NCBI RefSeq assembly: GCF_021390535.1
Contig: NZ_JAJUXG010000012.1
Coordinates: forward strand, 332,521-396,520
Origin: Dyadobacter sp. CY312
GTDB lineage: Bacteria > Bacteroidota > Bacteroidia > Cytophagales > Spirosomataceae
Reading direction: 5' to 3'
Length of the DNA stretch: 64,000 nt
Positions 38,734 to 48,500 of the stretch are shown in pieces; positions within the stretch are counted from its first letter, which is position 1; the number at the start of each line of letters is the position of its first letter. The notes under the pieces are model-generated. The model was not told the DNA's origin. It worked only from the letters and a program-made list of their open reading frames with translations, and searched no databases. Position numbers and translations under genes: made by a program.

Positions 38734-39510
38734 ATGCTGTTAGCCGTTGACGTTGGGAATACCGACACCGTTTTTGGACTTTATGACACAGGCACGTGGA
38801 CTCATATCTGGCGCGTGCGATCGCTGGTTCATGATAACGAGTCACATTATGAGTCCAGGCTCAGGCTTCACTTTCTGGAAGCAGGACTTTGGTTTGGAGA
38901 TGTAGAAACGGTGGTTTTGAGCAGCGTGGTACCTGCCATGACGCCGATCATTCAGAAAACACTACGGTCATTATTTGGAGAAGATATCATCATGGTTGGG
39001 CCGGATATTTTTCCTGATCTTGACATTGCGATTGATCACCCACACGAGATCGGTGCCGATCTGATTGCCAATGCAGTTGCCGTGATCACACGCTACAAGC
39101 AAAATTGCGTAGTCGTAGACTTTGGAACAGCACTCACTTTTACGACGGTATCTGCCGAAGGAAAAATTCTGGGCGTGGCCATTTTACCAGGTCTTGTTAC
39201 CGCTGTAAAGGCACTGTTTGCCAATACTGCCCAGTTGCCCGAAGTACCTTTGAAATTGCCGGAATCGGCCATCGGGAAAAACACAGTGGAGGCTATACAG
39301 GCCGGAATTCTACTGGGTTATGAAGGGTTGGTCAAATCGCTCATACAGCGTATCAGGGCCGAACTTGGCGGTGATTGTATTGCCGTTGCGACAGGAGGAT
39401 TATCTTCTATTATTGAAACGTTGAAAGACGAATTCGTTGAAATCGATCGTAAGCTCACGCTCGACGGATTAAGGATAATTGGGGAAAAGGTCAAGGGGAA
39501 TCATGCTTAA
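38734..39510 (+). CDS. coaX: Type III pantothenate kinase
   Basis: Phosphorylates pantothenate, the first step of coenzyme A synthesis. The 258 residues show the ASKHA phosphate-1 motif VDVGNTDTVFGLY (5-17), the catalytic/pantothenate site HEIGADLIANAVA (about 99-111), and the phosphate-2 motif VVDFGTALTF. Length is normal. The lipoprotein gene starts 19 bases after its stop and is probably cotranscribed, though related function is unclear. Confidence 0.96.
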   Translation: MLLAVDVGNTDTVFGLYDTGTWTHIWRVRSLVHDNESHYESRLRLHFLEAGLWFGDVETVVLSSVVPAMTPIIQKTLRSLFGEDIIMVGPDIFPDLDIAIDHPHEIGADLIANAVAVITRYKQNCVVVDFGTALTFTTVSAEGKILGVAILPGLVTAVKALFANTAQLPEVPLKLPESAIGKNTVEAIQAGILLGYEGLVKSLIQRIRAELGGDCIAVATGGLSSIIETLKDEFVEIDRKLTLDGLRIIGEKVKGNHA

Positions 39511-39529
39511 TGAGTATTATAAAAACGTT

Positions 39530-39862
39530 ATGAAAATCAAAATAGGAGCAATAGTATTCTTTTTATCAGTTTGGTTAACCGGTTGTGTCTCAAATAATAT
39601 GGCTTGGCGGACCAACGAGCGGATTAAGGAGGTAAATCTTGGCATGACCAAAAGTGAAGTGATTGCAATTTTGGGTCCAAAATACATGATCGCATCTTCT
39701 TCCAAAGATGAAAAAGGAAACCCCACGGAAGTGTTGGCATACAAAAGTGATAGTTCAGAAGAATACAGGCTCAAATTCATCAGCAACAAACTCATTGAGT
39801 GGAACAGAGAGCATGTGAATAAATATGTAGTCCCGGACCAGCCGACACCTGTTGTCAAATAG
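39530..39862 (+). CDS. Small lipoprotein with SmpA/OmlA-like fold motif
   Basis: 110 residues from the ATG that begins MKIKIGAIVFFLSVWLTGC; the lipobox LTGC makes it a lipoprotein. Upstream in-frame starts would overlap coaX and spoil the signal. The mature part carries VNLGMTKSEVIAILGPKYM, a turn-helix motif shared with BamE/SmpA-type lipoproteins, then strands ending in KLIEWNREHV. It may help outer-membrane assembly, but this fold is widespread and the assignment is tentative. Confidence 0.72.
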   Translation: MKIKIGAIVFFLSVWLTGCVSNNMAWRTNERIKEVNLGMTKSEVIAILGPKYMIASSSKDEKGNPTEVLAYKSDSSEEYRLKFISNKLIEWNREHVNKYVVPDQPTPVVK

Positions 39863-39864
39863 GT

Positions 39865-40269
39865 TTAGCTAAAATTTCTAAAATCTCCGCTTTCAATTTC
39901 TTTCAATCCCACAATGGGTTGGTTGTACAGATATGTCCAGCAATTAAGAACCGAGCCATTTTTCAATGTAACCGGAACCATGCGACGTACATAAAGGCTC
40001 AGTTTTTCATCTTCATTAATGTCTTCATACTCGTCCAGCTCAGGAAGCAGATCGGTATGAGCCGGTAACCTATAAATCTCTCCGAATACCCTCTTTTGCG
40101 AATCCGGGACATATATCGCACCGGGATACCAACTTACGGCATATAAAATTCCCGAAAAGAAACCGTTAAATTCAAAGTTGGAAAATTGATCCAGTTTTTT
40201 GGCAAAATCATTGTCAAATCCCTGCATGAGCGTACCATAGACAAACAAATAATCAGAACTTATATTCAT
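39865..40269 (-). CDS. Gamma-glutamylcyclotransferase-like protein
   Basis: 134 residues from MNISSDYLFVYGTLMQGF. The YGTLMQG loop is the substrate-binding motif of the GGCT/AIG2 fold and the acidic LDEYED (about 96) holds the catalytic Glu position. Members make 5-oxoproline from gamma-glutamyl amines or act on related small molecules; the real substrate is unknown. It is convergent with the lipoprotein gene, two bases apart, and divergent from the next gene. Confidence 0.85.
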   Translation of the reverse strand: MNISSDYLFVYGTLMQGFDNDFAKKLDQFSNFEFNGFFSGILYAVSWYPGAIYVPDSQKRVFGEIYRLPAHTDLLPELDEYEDINEDEKLSLYVRRMVPVTLKNGSVLNCWTYLYNQPIVGLKEIESGDFRNFS

Positions 40270-40417
40270 TGAAATCGGGAGGTTGGTTTTAACGTAAATG
40301 ATCAATCCGGTATAGAATTTTTCTCTTCCAATACACAATCTGTCTTGTTCAGGTAGGATTGAAAGTGGTATTTTTCTTATATTTACACATAAAGCTCTTC
40401 ATCTTTAAGATACAATT

Positions 40418-41878
40418 ATGTACGATAAAAATCTCGGGACAAAGCAAAAGGCCTTAAAAATCAATCTCGATCGTCGAATTTATGGCTCATTTGCCGAAAT
40501 CGGAGCCGGGCAGGAAACGGCTGCTTACTTCTTCAAAGCCGGAGGTGCTTCTGGTACGGTAGCAAAGACGATGTCGGCATATGACATGACTTTCAGTGAC
40601 GCAATATACGGAACGGAAGAGGGCGGAAGGTATGTGGTGGAATCGCGTCTGATGAAAATGCTCAACAGGGAATACAATCTTGTTGAAAAAAGGTTATCTG
40701 AAAAACGGGGCAAAGACAGCCAGTTTTTTGCTTTTGCCAATACCGTTGTTGCACTTAACTTCCAGAAGACCAACGAGTCGCATGGCTGGATTGGTTTACA
40801 GTTTCAACTTACGCCGGAAGGACCTACCAATTATGTGGTAATTCATGTCCGGATGCGCGACAACGAGAATCTGCTTCAACAGCAGGCGCTGGGTATCATT
40901 GGTGTTAATTTGATGTACGGCTGTTTTTTCTATTACAAATCGCCTGAAACGTTGCTGCTTTCGCTCATGGATGATCTTACCACAGAGCGTATAGAAATTG
41001 ATATGGTGCGATTTAGCGGACCGGATTTCCTGAAAGTGGACAATCGGTTAATGAGTCTTCGCCTGGTAAAAAATGGTTTTACCGATGCCGCTCTTTTTGG
41101 CAGCGATGGCGGTGTTTTGCAGCCTTCGGAAGCGTTGTACAAAAAACACATTCTGATGATGCGTGGTCGTTTGCGGCCCATAACCAACGTACACATTGAT
41201 CTGATCAGCAATGGTCAAAAGCAGTTTCTTGCCGAACCCGATGTGGACGAATCCAAAGTGGTACTTGTGTCGGAACTTACGTTACACAACCTGAAAGGCG
41301 GAGATCGGGATATTGATGAAAAGGATTTCCTTGACCGTGTTGACATTCTTTGTTCACTTGGGCACATGGTAATGATATCCAATCACCACGAATATTTTCG
41401 TTTGATGGCGTATCTGTCGAGACTTACGAAACTAAAAGTAGGTTTGTTGCTGGGAAGCCCTAGTTTGCAGGATATTTTTGAAGAAAAACACTACGAATTC
41501 CTTTCCGGGGGTATTCTGGAATCCTTTGCCACGCTGTTCAGTCGTAAGGTTAAGTTGTTCATATACCCAACTTTACAGGCTGACGGATCGGTATACAGCT
41601 GCGAAAATTTTGTCGTTCCCGATCATCTCCGGCCATTATTCCAGTATCTTATTGTCAATGATAAAATTGAAGATATCCGGAATTACAACAAGGAGAACAT
41701 GAGCATGACGACAGACAGCGTGCTTGAAAAAATAAAACGGGGTGAGCCTGGCTGGGAAAAACTCGTTCCGGACAATGTTGCCAAGATCATCAAAGAAAAG
41801 TCTTTGTTCGGATTACCATCCGATGACAACTACGAAGACACCGTGAAGCAGATTCACCAGGCTGTCGGGAATCTATAA
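40418..41878 (+). CDS. Conserved 486-residue protein of unknown function
   Basis: Start motif: LKINLDRRIYGSFAEIGAGQ, followed by EAAYFFKAGGASGTVAKTMSAYDMTFSDA-like text (about 33-62), a combination I recognise from a widely conserved bacterial family often mislabelled as TonB-dependent receptor or nicotinate-nucleotide adenylyltransferase. There is no signal peptide or transmembrane segment, so it is cytoplasmic. The glycine-rich start and conserved acidic residues suggest nucleotide handling, but no reaction is established. It stands alone, with a large inverted repeat immediately after it. Confidence 0.8.
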   Translation: MYDKNLGTKQKALKINLDRRIYGSFAEIGAGQETAAYFFKAGGASGTVAKTMSAYDMTFSDAIYGTEEGGRYVVESRLMKMLNREYNLVEKRLSEKRGKDSQFFAFANTVVALNFQKTNESHGWIGLQFQLTPEGPTNYVVIHVRMRDNENLLQQQALGIIGVNLMYGCFFYYKSPETLLLSLMDDLTTERIEIDMVRFSGPDFLKVDNRLMSLRLVKNGFTDAALFGSDGGVLQPSEALYKKHILMMRGRLRPITNVHIDLISNGQKQFLAEPDVDESKVVLVSELTLHNLKGGDRDIDEKDFLDRVDILCSLGHMVMISNHHEYFRLMAYLSRLTKLKVGLLLGSPSLQDIFEEKHYEFLSGGILESFATLFSRKVKLFIYPTLQADGSVYSCENFVVPDHLRPLFQYLIVNDKIEDIRNYNKENMSMTTDSVLEKIKRGEPGWEKLVPDNVAKIIKEKSLFGLPSDDNYEDTVKQIHQAVGNL

Positions 41879-41887
41879 AATTGAGAA

Positions 41888-41979
41888 TGCCACGGATACA
41901 CCGCAACGGCGGACCGTAGATAAACACGAATAAGTATAAAAATTCGTGCTCATTCACGGTTCGCCGTTCATCCGTGGCA
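41888..41979. repeat. Large imperfect inverted repeat between convergent genes
   Basis: TGCCACGGAT (41888-41897) mirrors ATCCGTGGCA (41970-41979), and inside it AACGGCGGACCGT mirrors ACGGTTCGCCGTT and CACGAAT mirrors ATTCGTG. The whole 92 bases can fold into one long hairpin. Similar 'CCACGGAT...CACGAAT' sequences occur as dispersed intergenic repeats in many bacterial genomes (recollection). It may also terminate both flanking genes. Confidence 0.7.
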
Positions 41980-41990
41980 AAAATAGTTAG

Positions 41991-43493
41991 CTATTCCATC
42001 GAAGGCTTCAAAACTGTATATTTCAAATTATCAACAGTAATTCCTGTTGCCGATTTAATATGCAGTTTGGACATCGGCGTTTCCGGGAAGAAAATGTCCG
42101 TCATCACCGTAAGGCCATTGTCGGCAAAGAGCTCTACGGAGGCTACATCTGCAATTAAGGTTAGTGGAATAATACTTCCTGTGGCAAACCTGGGTGCAAT
42201 GTGTATTTCTCCAAAACCCTTTTCAAAGTCGATTTTGCCTGATTTTGTGCGATCGATGTAATATTGATTTTTGGCTTTGTCGTATCCAACAACCAGTTCG
42301 TTGCCTGCTTCATTGGCCAATACAATTGAAAAATCTGCTGTGTTTTTGGTCGTTAAATCCAGGCGGAATAATCCGGTTTTGTTCTTTGCCTTTTCCGTCA
42401 GATCCAGTTGGTCTTTCACTTTTACCGTTTTCAATGAAAAACCGGTGGTGTTCAGCACATCCAGTTCTTTAACAGGAGCCGAAGTCAGGTAAATTTCTTT
42501 TCCAACCGTTTTCAAACCCAATTCCCGGGCAATTGTATTTGCGCTTCTCCAAGGATCCGTCGGAACCTGATTGGCATATTGCCAGTTGCTCATCCAGCCC
42601 ATCAGAATGTTGCGGTTGCCGGTATTGGCGAACGTTACCGCGGCATAATTATCCGTTCCAAAATCCAGCCATTTGGTTTCTTTTGAATTCGACATGAAAG
42701 TTTTACCATCAAAATCTCCCAGGAAATACTGTCCGGCCGAACCTTTGTTTGGTCCACCCGGATTGATATTGACAATCAGCACCCAAATATCTTTGCCTTC
42801 GTGTTTAATAGGAAACAGATCAGGGCATTCCCATACCCCGCCATGGCCGCCTTCATTGGCACCGAAATCACTTTCATGCGTCCAGGATTTCAGGTCAGGA
42901 GAAGAGTAAAACGCAATATGGTCTTTTGCTGCCAAAGTCATAACCCATTTTTTCTGAGCCTCAAACCAACTTACTTTCGGGTCGCGGAAATCGCTGATAC
43001 CCGGATTTTTGACAACTGGATTTCCTTTGTATTTCGTCCAGGTTTTACCGTCGTCCAAACTGTACGCAATGCTCTGCGTTTCGTGTTTGCCGGTTTTTTG
43101 TTTTTCCTGTACCGGGTCATGATGCGTGAAAATGGCTACCAGTGCATCTTTCCCGAATCCTGCTGTATTGTTTTTGTCCACAACGGCGCTTCCTGAAAAG
43201 ATGTAACCCAGACTATCCGGATACAGCGCGATCGGCTGCTCTTTCCACGAGATCATATCCTTACTCGTCGCATGTCCCCAGTGCATCGGTCCCCAAACCT
43301 TGTCGTTGGGATAGTATTGATAAAAAAGATGGTAAATCCCGTTGTGATACACCATACCATTCGGATCGTTCATCCAGTTGGCTTTTGGCGTAAAGTGAAA
43401 CTGCGGACGGTATTTTTCCTTAAACTCCTGAGCCGTAGCTCGCGATCCAGCCAGTGCTGCAATAAGAAACAGGCAAATGATTATTTTTTTCAT
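41991..43493 (-). CDS. Secreted GH32 fructan hydrolase (levanase/inulinase type)
   Basis: 500 residues from MKKIIICLFLIAALAGS, a signal peptide cut after ATAQ; an upstream in-frame Met would add a non-signal lead. GH32 motifs are intact: WMNDPNG with nucleophile Asp43, FRDP (169-172) with the transition-state Asp171, and ECP (222-224) with acid/base Glu222. A five-bladed propeller and a C-terminal beta sandwich are expected. It releases fructose from levan or inulin. It closes the fructan locus after SusD, separated from it by a repeat element. Confidence 0.96.
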   Translation of the reverse strand: MKKIIICLFLIAALAGSRATAQEFKEKYRPQFHFTPKANWMNDPNGMVYHNGIYHLFYQYYPNDKVWGPMHWGHATSKDMISWKEQPIALYPDSLGYIFSGSAVVDKNNTAGFGKDALVAIFTHHDPVQEKQKTGKHETQSIAYSLDDGKTWTKYKGNPVVKNPGISDFRDPKVSWFEAQKKWVMTLAAKDHIAFYSSPDLKSWTHESDFGANEGGHGGVWECPDLFPIKHEGKDIWVLIVNINPGGPNKGSAGQYFLGDFDGKTFMSNSKETKWLDFGTDNYAAVTFANTGNRNILMGWMSNWQYANQVPTDPWRSANTIARELGLKTVGKEIYLTSAPVKELDVLNTTGFSLKTVKVKDQLDLTEKAKNKTGLFRLDLTTKNTADFSIVLANEAGNELVVGYDKAKNQYYIDRTKSGKIDFEKGFGEIHIAPRFATGSIIPLTLIADVASVELFADNGLTVMTDIFFPETPMSKLHIKSATGITVDNLKYTVLKPSME

Positions 43494-43618
43494 AAGTATA
43501 TTTTTCTGTCTGTCAGAGATTGGTGATTTAGTGTTGATTGCTGTTGCTGAGAGAATTCTCACTGAGTTACTTAAAAATTAATTTAGTAGTTGTGAAAATA
43601 GTTGTTTGTACGGATTTT

Positions 43619-43722
43619 ACCCACCCCGCCCTATCGGGCACCCCTCCAAGGAGGGGAATTTCGCTCGAATCCCCTCCTTGGAGGGGCGGTCCGCCGCGCG
43701 GTGCCCAACGGGCGGGGTGGGT
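43619..43722. repeat. GC-rich nested palindromic repeat element
   Basis: ACCCACCCCGCCC (43619-43631) is mirrored by GGGCGGGGTGGGT (43710-43722); inside are GGGCACC/GGTGCCC and two copies of the 16-base palindromic type CCCCTCCAAGGAGGGG, one reading with AAGG and one with TTGG at its centre. The form is that of a dispersed Bacteroidetes intergenic repeat (recollection). It lies between the SusD and GH32 genes and would form a strong hairpin in their transcript. Confidence 0.85.
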
Positions 43723-43775
43723 ATTTATCCTATTTACAATACCAAAAGCTTACACTTTAATAAGCCGACCGCTAT

Positions 43776-45488
43776 TTAGAATCCCGGATTCTGCTTATAC
43801 AATCCCTTTGTAAAACTAATCTCACGTTGCGGAATAGGAAGATATTCATCCCGGCCTGCTGTGAATTTGGCGGTCGACAAAAATGGTCTTCTTACTTTTT
43901 CTTTCTCAAGGTACGCATTCAGCGTCTTCTCGGCAATTCCCCAGCGAACGAGATCAAAAAAGCGTGGACTTTCCGTTGCAAATTCAAGGCGACGTTCCCA
44001 TTGCAATGCTTTGCGGGCATAATCCTGCGTCCAGCCTGCCGCTGAATACTCTTTGACATTGTATTTGGAAGCAAACGTACCGTCTGTCTTTTTCAATCTG
44101 CCGGTGCTGTTGCCAGCACGTTTTCTGATCTGGTTGATCAGCGGAAGTGCCATAGCCTGCTGTCCCAATTCGATATAAGCTTCTGCCTGCATCAGCAATA
44201 CGTCGTCGTAACGCAATACATCGATGTTTTTGGACGAACCAATAAACGGACCTTCTTTGTGGTAGGATGCGCTGGTTGCCAATTGTTGCTCTTTCATGGT
44301 ATGGAAAAAGCCATAAACCCCCGGGTCACGTATCCAGCTGTTGCTGAATGGTTTGGTCGCATCGTATTTGTATGGGTGTCCGTCAATTCCGATGGTGTGA
44401 TCAACACGCGGATCCACCGTTTCGGTTGCGAAATCAACGTTTTTATCATTGTAAGTATCAAAAAGCGGCAATCCGTCGGCACCTGTTTTGTAGGCATTGG
44501 CAAGGCTCTGGCTTGGCTGGTGAAAACCGCAGCAGCCGTATTGTGGTGCGCCATGCGGATAATTCAATCCGGTTACATAGCTCAATCTTCCAACGGCTGT
44601 TCCATCATTGATCGAGTACTGAATCGCAAAAATCGATTCAGGTCCGTTTTCTGTTTCAGCGATAAAATTCTCAGCAAAGTCCGGTTGCAAGCTATATTGT
44701 CCCGAGGCAATCACCTGTTGCGTAAGTGTTACCACTTCCTGCAAACGGGTTTTATTAATGCTCGTCACCTTGTGCATATCATCCTGTTCATAAGCCTGAT
44801 ACAACCGCAATTTGGCAAGATAAGCTGATGCAGAGATTTTGTTAGCCCGTCCGATCTGAGCCTGTTTAGCAGGCAGGTTGTCTATTGCAAACTGGAAATC
44901 CTCTCCAATTTTACTCCAAAGCTGATCATTGGTAAGCGCCACATTGGACGTTTGCAGGATTTCTTCGCTCGTCAGATTTTCGGTGATATATGGAATATTT
45001 TTGAAAAGCATTTTCAGCATAAAATGAGAATGCGCACGTAAAAAACGCATTTCAGCTATACGGGTTTGCTTCAATGGAAATTCAGCTTCTGTAAGTGCAT
45101 TCAAACTCGAAAGCGCGGCATTGGCGCGGCTTATTGCTTTGTAAAAATTCTCCCAAGTGAAAGGGTGCATCGATCCAAGATCGGGGCGGGTAAGGTTGTA
45201 ATGCTCATAAAAATCAATTTCCGCAACATCCGAAACACCGCCACCACCTTTGTAGGCGTCATCCGAACGAACGCTTCCGTACACCCACATGCTCGTCATG
45301 GGCCCGATCATTTCGTCGTTTCCAATGCCCGCATAGGCCGCAGTTGCCAACGCTTCCGCACTGGAAGCCGACTTTATTGCATCCGAAGACAAAAGTCCTT
45401 TCGGTTCGTAATCCAGGTATTCTTTGCAGGATGTGGCGGTTAGCAAGCCGCCTGCCATTAAAATGCTGTATATGAATTTGGTTCTCAT
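43776..45488 (-). CDS. SusD/RagB family lipoprotein of the fructan locus
   Basis: 570 residues; lipobox ends at Cys21 (TATSC), so it is anchored in the outer membrane. SusD fold landmarks are present (IAEMRFLRAHSHFMLKML near 130; WERRLEFATESPRFFDLVRW near 510; YLPIPQREISFTKGLYKQNP at the end). It begins 18 bases after the SusC stop and should bind levan or inulin fragments at the cell surface (inferred from GH32). Confidence 0.96.
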   Translation of the reverse strand: MRTKFIYSILMAGGLLTATSCKEYLDYEPKGLLSSDAIKSASSAEALATAAYAGIGNDEMIGPMTSMWVYGSVRSDDAYKGGGGVSDVAEIDFYEHYNLTRPDLGSMHPFTWENFYKAISRANAALSSLNALTEAEFPLKQTRIAEMRFLRAHSHFMLKMLFKNIPYITENLTSEEILQTSNVALTNDQLWSKIGEDFQFAIDNLPAKQAQIGRANKISASAYLAKLRLYQAYEQDDMHKVTSINKTRLQEVVTLTQQVIASGQYSLQPDFAENFIAETENGPESIFAIQYSINDGTAVGRLSYVTGLNYPHGAPQYGCCGFHQPSQSLANAYKTGADGLPLFDTYNDKNVDFATETVDPRVDHTIGIDGHPYKYDATKPFSNSWIRDPGVYGFFHTMKEQQLATSASYHKEGPFIGSSKNIDVLRYDDVLLMQAEAYIELGQQAMALPLINQIRKRAGNSTGRLKKTDGTFASKYNVKEYSAAGWTQDYARKALQWERRLEFATESPRFFDLVRWGIAEKTLNAYLEKEKVRRPFLSTAKFTAGRDEYLPIPQREISFTKGLYKQNPGF

Positions 45489-45506
45489 TGGAGTTCTGTC
45501 AAAAAG

Positions 45507-48500
45507 TTAGAATGAAACATTTAAGCCAACTGTGATTGTCCTTGGAATTGGGATGGCGTTCACATCGACGCGTTCAGGATCCGGACCTGCAAACTGTTTG
45601 GATTTGATCAGGAACAGGTTTTCAGCCATCACGAATACACGCAGTCTTTGCAATTTGATCTTCTCTGTAATCTTTGGATCAAGAGCATAACCAAGCTGCA
45701 CGTTTCTCAATTTGAAATACGAGGTATTCACGTTGAAATAATCCGATGCGCGGGTTTCATTGTTTGCGTCAGAAAGCGACAGGGCTGGAATTTTAGAGTC
45801 CGTATTTTGCGGCGTCCAGGCATCAAACACGCCCGGCCCTGCGTTTTCACGACCTCTTACAAAATTGTTGTAAAAGGTGTAAGCGTCGAATCCCGACCGA
45901 CCTGCAACACCTGATCCGAATATGGACAGGTCAAAGTTTTTGTAAAATGCTTCGATTTTCAGGTTGTATTCAAATGCAGGTAATGTTGTTCCAAAAAATA
46001 CCCGATCCAAATCATCAATCCTTCCATCGCCATTGGTATCCACATAACGTATCCGGCCAGGGCCTGCACCAACTTGTGTCGGAGCTCCATCAACTTCCTG
46101 CTGATTTTGGAAAAGTCCGTCGGTTTTGTAGCCAAACAAATCAAACTGAGAATGGCCTAAAATCGTCTGCGTTACATTGCCAGGATAAGCCGCACGTACT
46201 TCCTCCGGCAACACAGTGATCTTATCGCGGAAACGGCTCACACCTGCCATGATATTGTAAGTGAAATCACCTTTTGGTTTGGCATAATATCCAACAGAAA
46301 ACTCAAAACCGTTATTGGATTTTTGTGCACCATTCACCACTTTCAGCTGACCTTCGCCTACTGCCGATGCAACGGGTGGTGTGATTAATATATCGCTGGT
46401 TTTACGTGTGAAATAATCCAGAGATCCCTGAATACTTCCGTTGAACAATCCGAAATCGACCCCGAAATTGGCTTCATCTGTTGTTTCCCATTTCAGGTTT
46501 GGATTGGCTCCCTGTATCGAAACAATGCCTGATGGAAGATTACCCGTATTGGCTCCATTCAAATCGTAAGCCGTTCCAATGTTGTAAAACTGATCGAAGA
46601 AACTGTTGTGACCGTCGGGAAACTGAGAACGTCTGGTTCCGTAGCGGGTGTCGTATAACCCGAATCTTGCCAAATCACCGATTTCCTGATTTCCAACCCG
46701 ACCAACACCTGCACGGAGTTTCAGGGTGCTCACCGATTTCAGATCCTGCATAAAAGCTTCTCTGTCAATACGCCAGCCAACCGATGCGGCAGGGAAAATT
46801 CCGTATGCATTTTCTTTTCCAAAGCGGGAAGAACCGTCACGTCTGATCGTCACTGCTGCCAGGTATCTATCCGAAAACCCGTAATCAACTCTTGCAAATT
46901 GTGAAAGTAATCTGCTTCCTGAACCCGTTCCTGTGATGTTTGCATTTCCTGTACCGGCATTGAGTACAAAATAGTCTTCTGTTTGCTGGGCAAATCCTTC
47001 CTTACGTGCGATTTCAAAACTCAGGTCATTTTTAATTGCTTCAATGCCGCCGAGTAGCTTGATGTGGTGTTCGCCCAGATCAAAATTGTATCTGATGGTA
47101 TTAGACCAGGTTGCACTCAAATAACGGTTTTGGTCAATGGTAAGACTGTTATTCGTGCGTCCGAATGAGCCTTCTTCAAAAGCCTGTTCTATATTCTTGG
47201 AATAAAAACTCGCATTGTCCATTCCCAGACTGGTGCGCAGGAAAAGATGTTTAATAGGTTCAATTTCAGCGAATACGTTTCCAAACAAGGTAACACGGTT
47301 TGTGTTGTCCCATTTGTTAATTTCCTGCATGTGGAGCGGATTGTTCCTGTCCGAATATCCCGAACCAATTCCACCTCCCCAAGTCCCATCTTTGGCATAA
47401 ACTGGTATGGTAGGAGCAAGGGTAACAGCCAGTCCGGTTGTAGCAGCACCACCAATGTCTGTGGAAGCAAGTCTTTCATTGGAAGAGGCGATCTGTACAT
47501 TGGCACCAATTTTAAGTTTACCATTGAAAGCATTGGTCAAAGCATTGATACGACCACTCAGTTTGTCATAATTAGTGTATCGCAACATGCCCGTATTTTT
47601 GAAATAACCCAGGTTGATTTGCAGCGAAGAAGTTTTATTACCTCCCGAAATCGTTAATTCGTTGTTGGTCACGATGCCCGTTTTGTACAATTCCTTTTGC
47701 CAATCGGTATTGCCTGCGGGCATATTGGCATTGCCACCAACAAGCGGCTGCACGGTAACGCCATTTAACACCGGATTTTTAAAATCTTTGTTCCAGTCAA
47801 ACTTGTAAAGCGCGCCGTATCCATCTTCCGGATTCACGCCGTCGTTTACAGACGCCTGCCAAAGTGCACGTCCGCGGTCAACGGAATTGAGCATTTTAAA
47901 TCTTGAATACTTTTCAGATTGTGTGGAAACGCTGGTATTGAAGTCAATCGTTAGCTTTCCATCGGCACTTGCCCCGTTTTTGGTAGTAACAATAATAACC
48001 CCGTTTGAAGCTCTTGAACCATAAATAGACGAAGCAGAGGCATCTTTCAAAACCTGAACTGACTCAATCGAATTGGGATTCAATCCCTGAAAAACCTCCG
48101 GACGTTTGGTAGGAACACCGTCGATGATGTACAATGGATCAGTGTTGCCCAGTGTGTTCGCTCCGCGTATCAAAATCCGTGAGTTGGCTCCGCTTGGCGA
48201 ACCTGTTCTTTCAATGTACAGTCCGTGAACACGGCCTTGAAGCGCCTGCATCGGGTTTCCTGAGCTGATATTTTTAAGCGGTGCCATGTCCACAATTGCG
48301 ATTGCTCCGGTCAGATCTTCTTTCTTGGAGCTGGTGTAACCCACTACAACCACCTCATTCAGACTTTTCTGATCATATTCCAGCGTAACGTCTACAATGG
48401 ATTGGTTGCCCACAGCCAACTCTTTTGCGACCATTCCCACGTAAGAAAAAACCAGTGTAGCAGATGAGTTTACCGAAATCGCGTATTTTCCTGTTGCGTC

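Noticed and set aside
43538..43813. Short open frame crossing the GC-rich repeat
   Set aside because: Its Pro/Arg/Gly content comes from the palindromic repeat itself; no start signal or homologous pattern.
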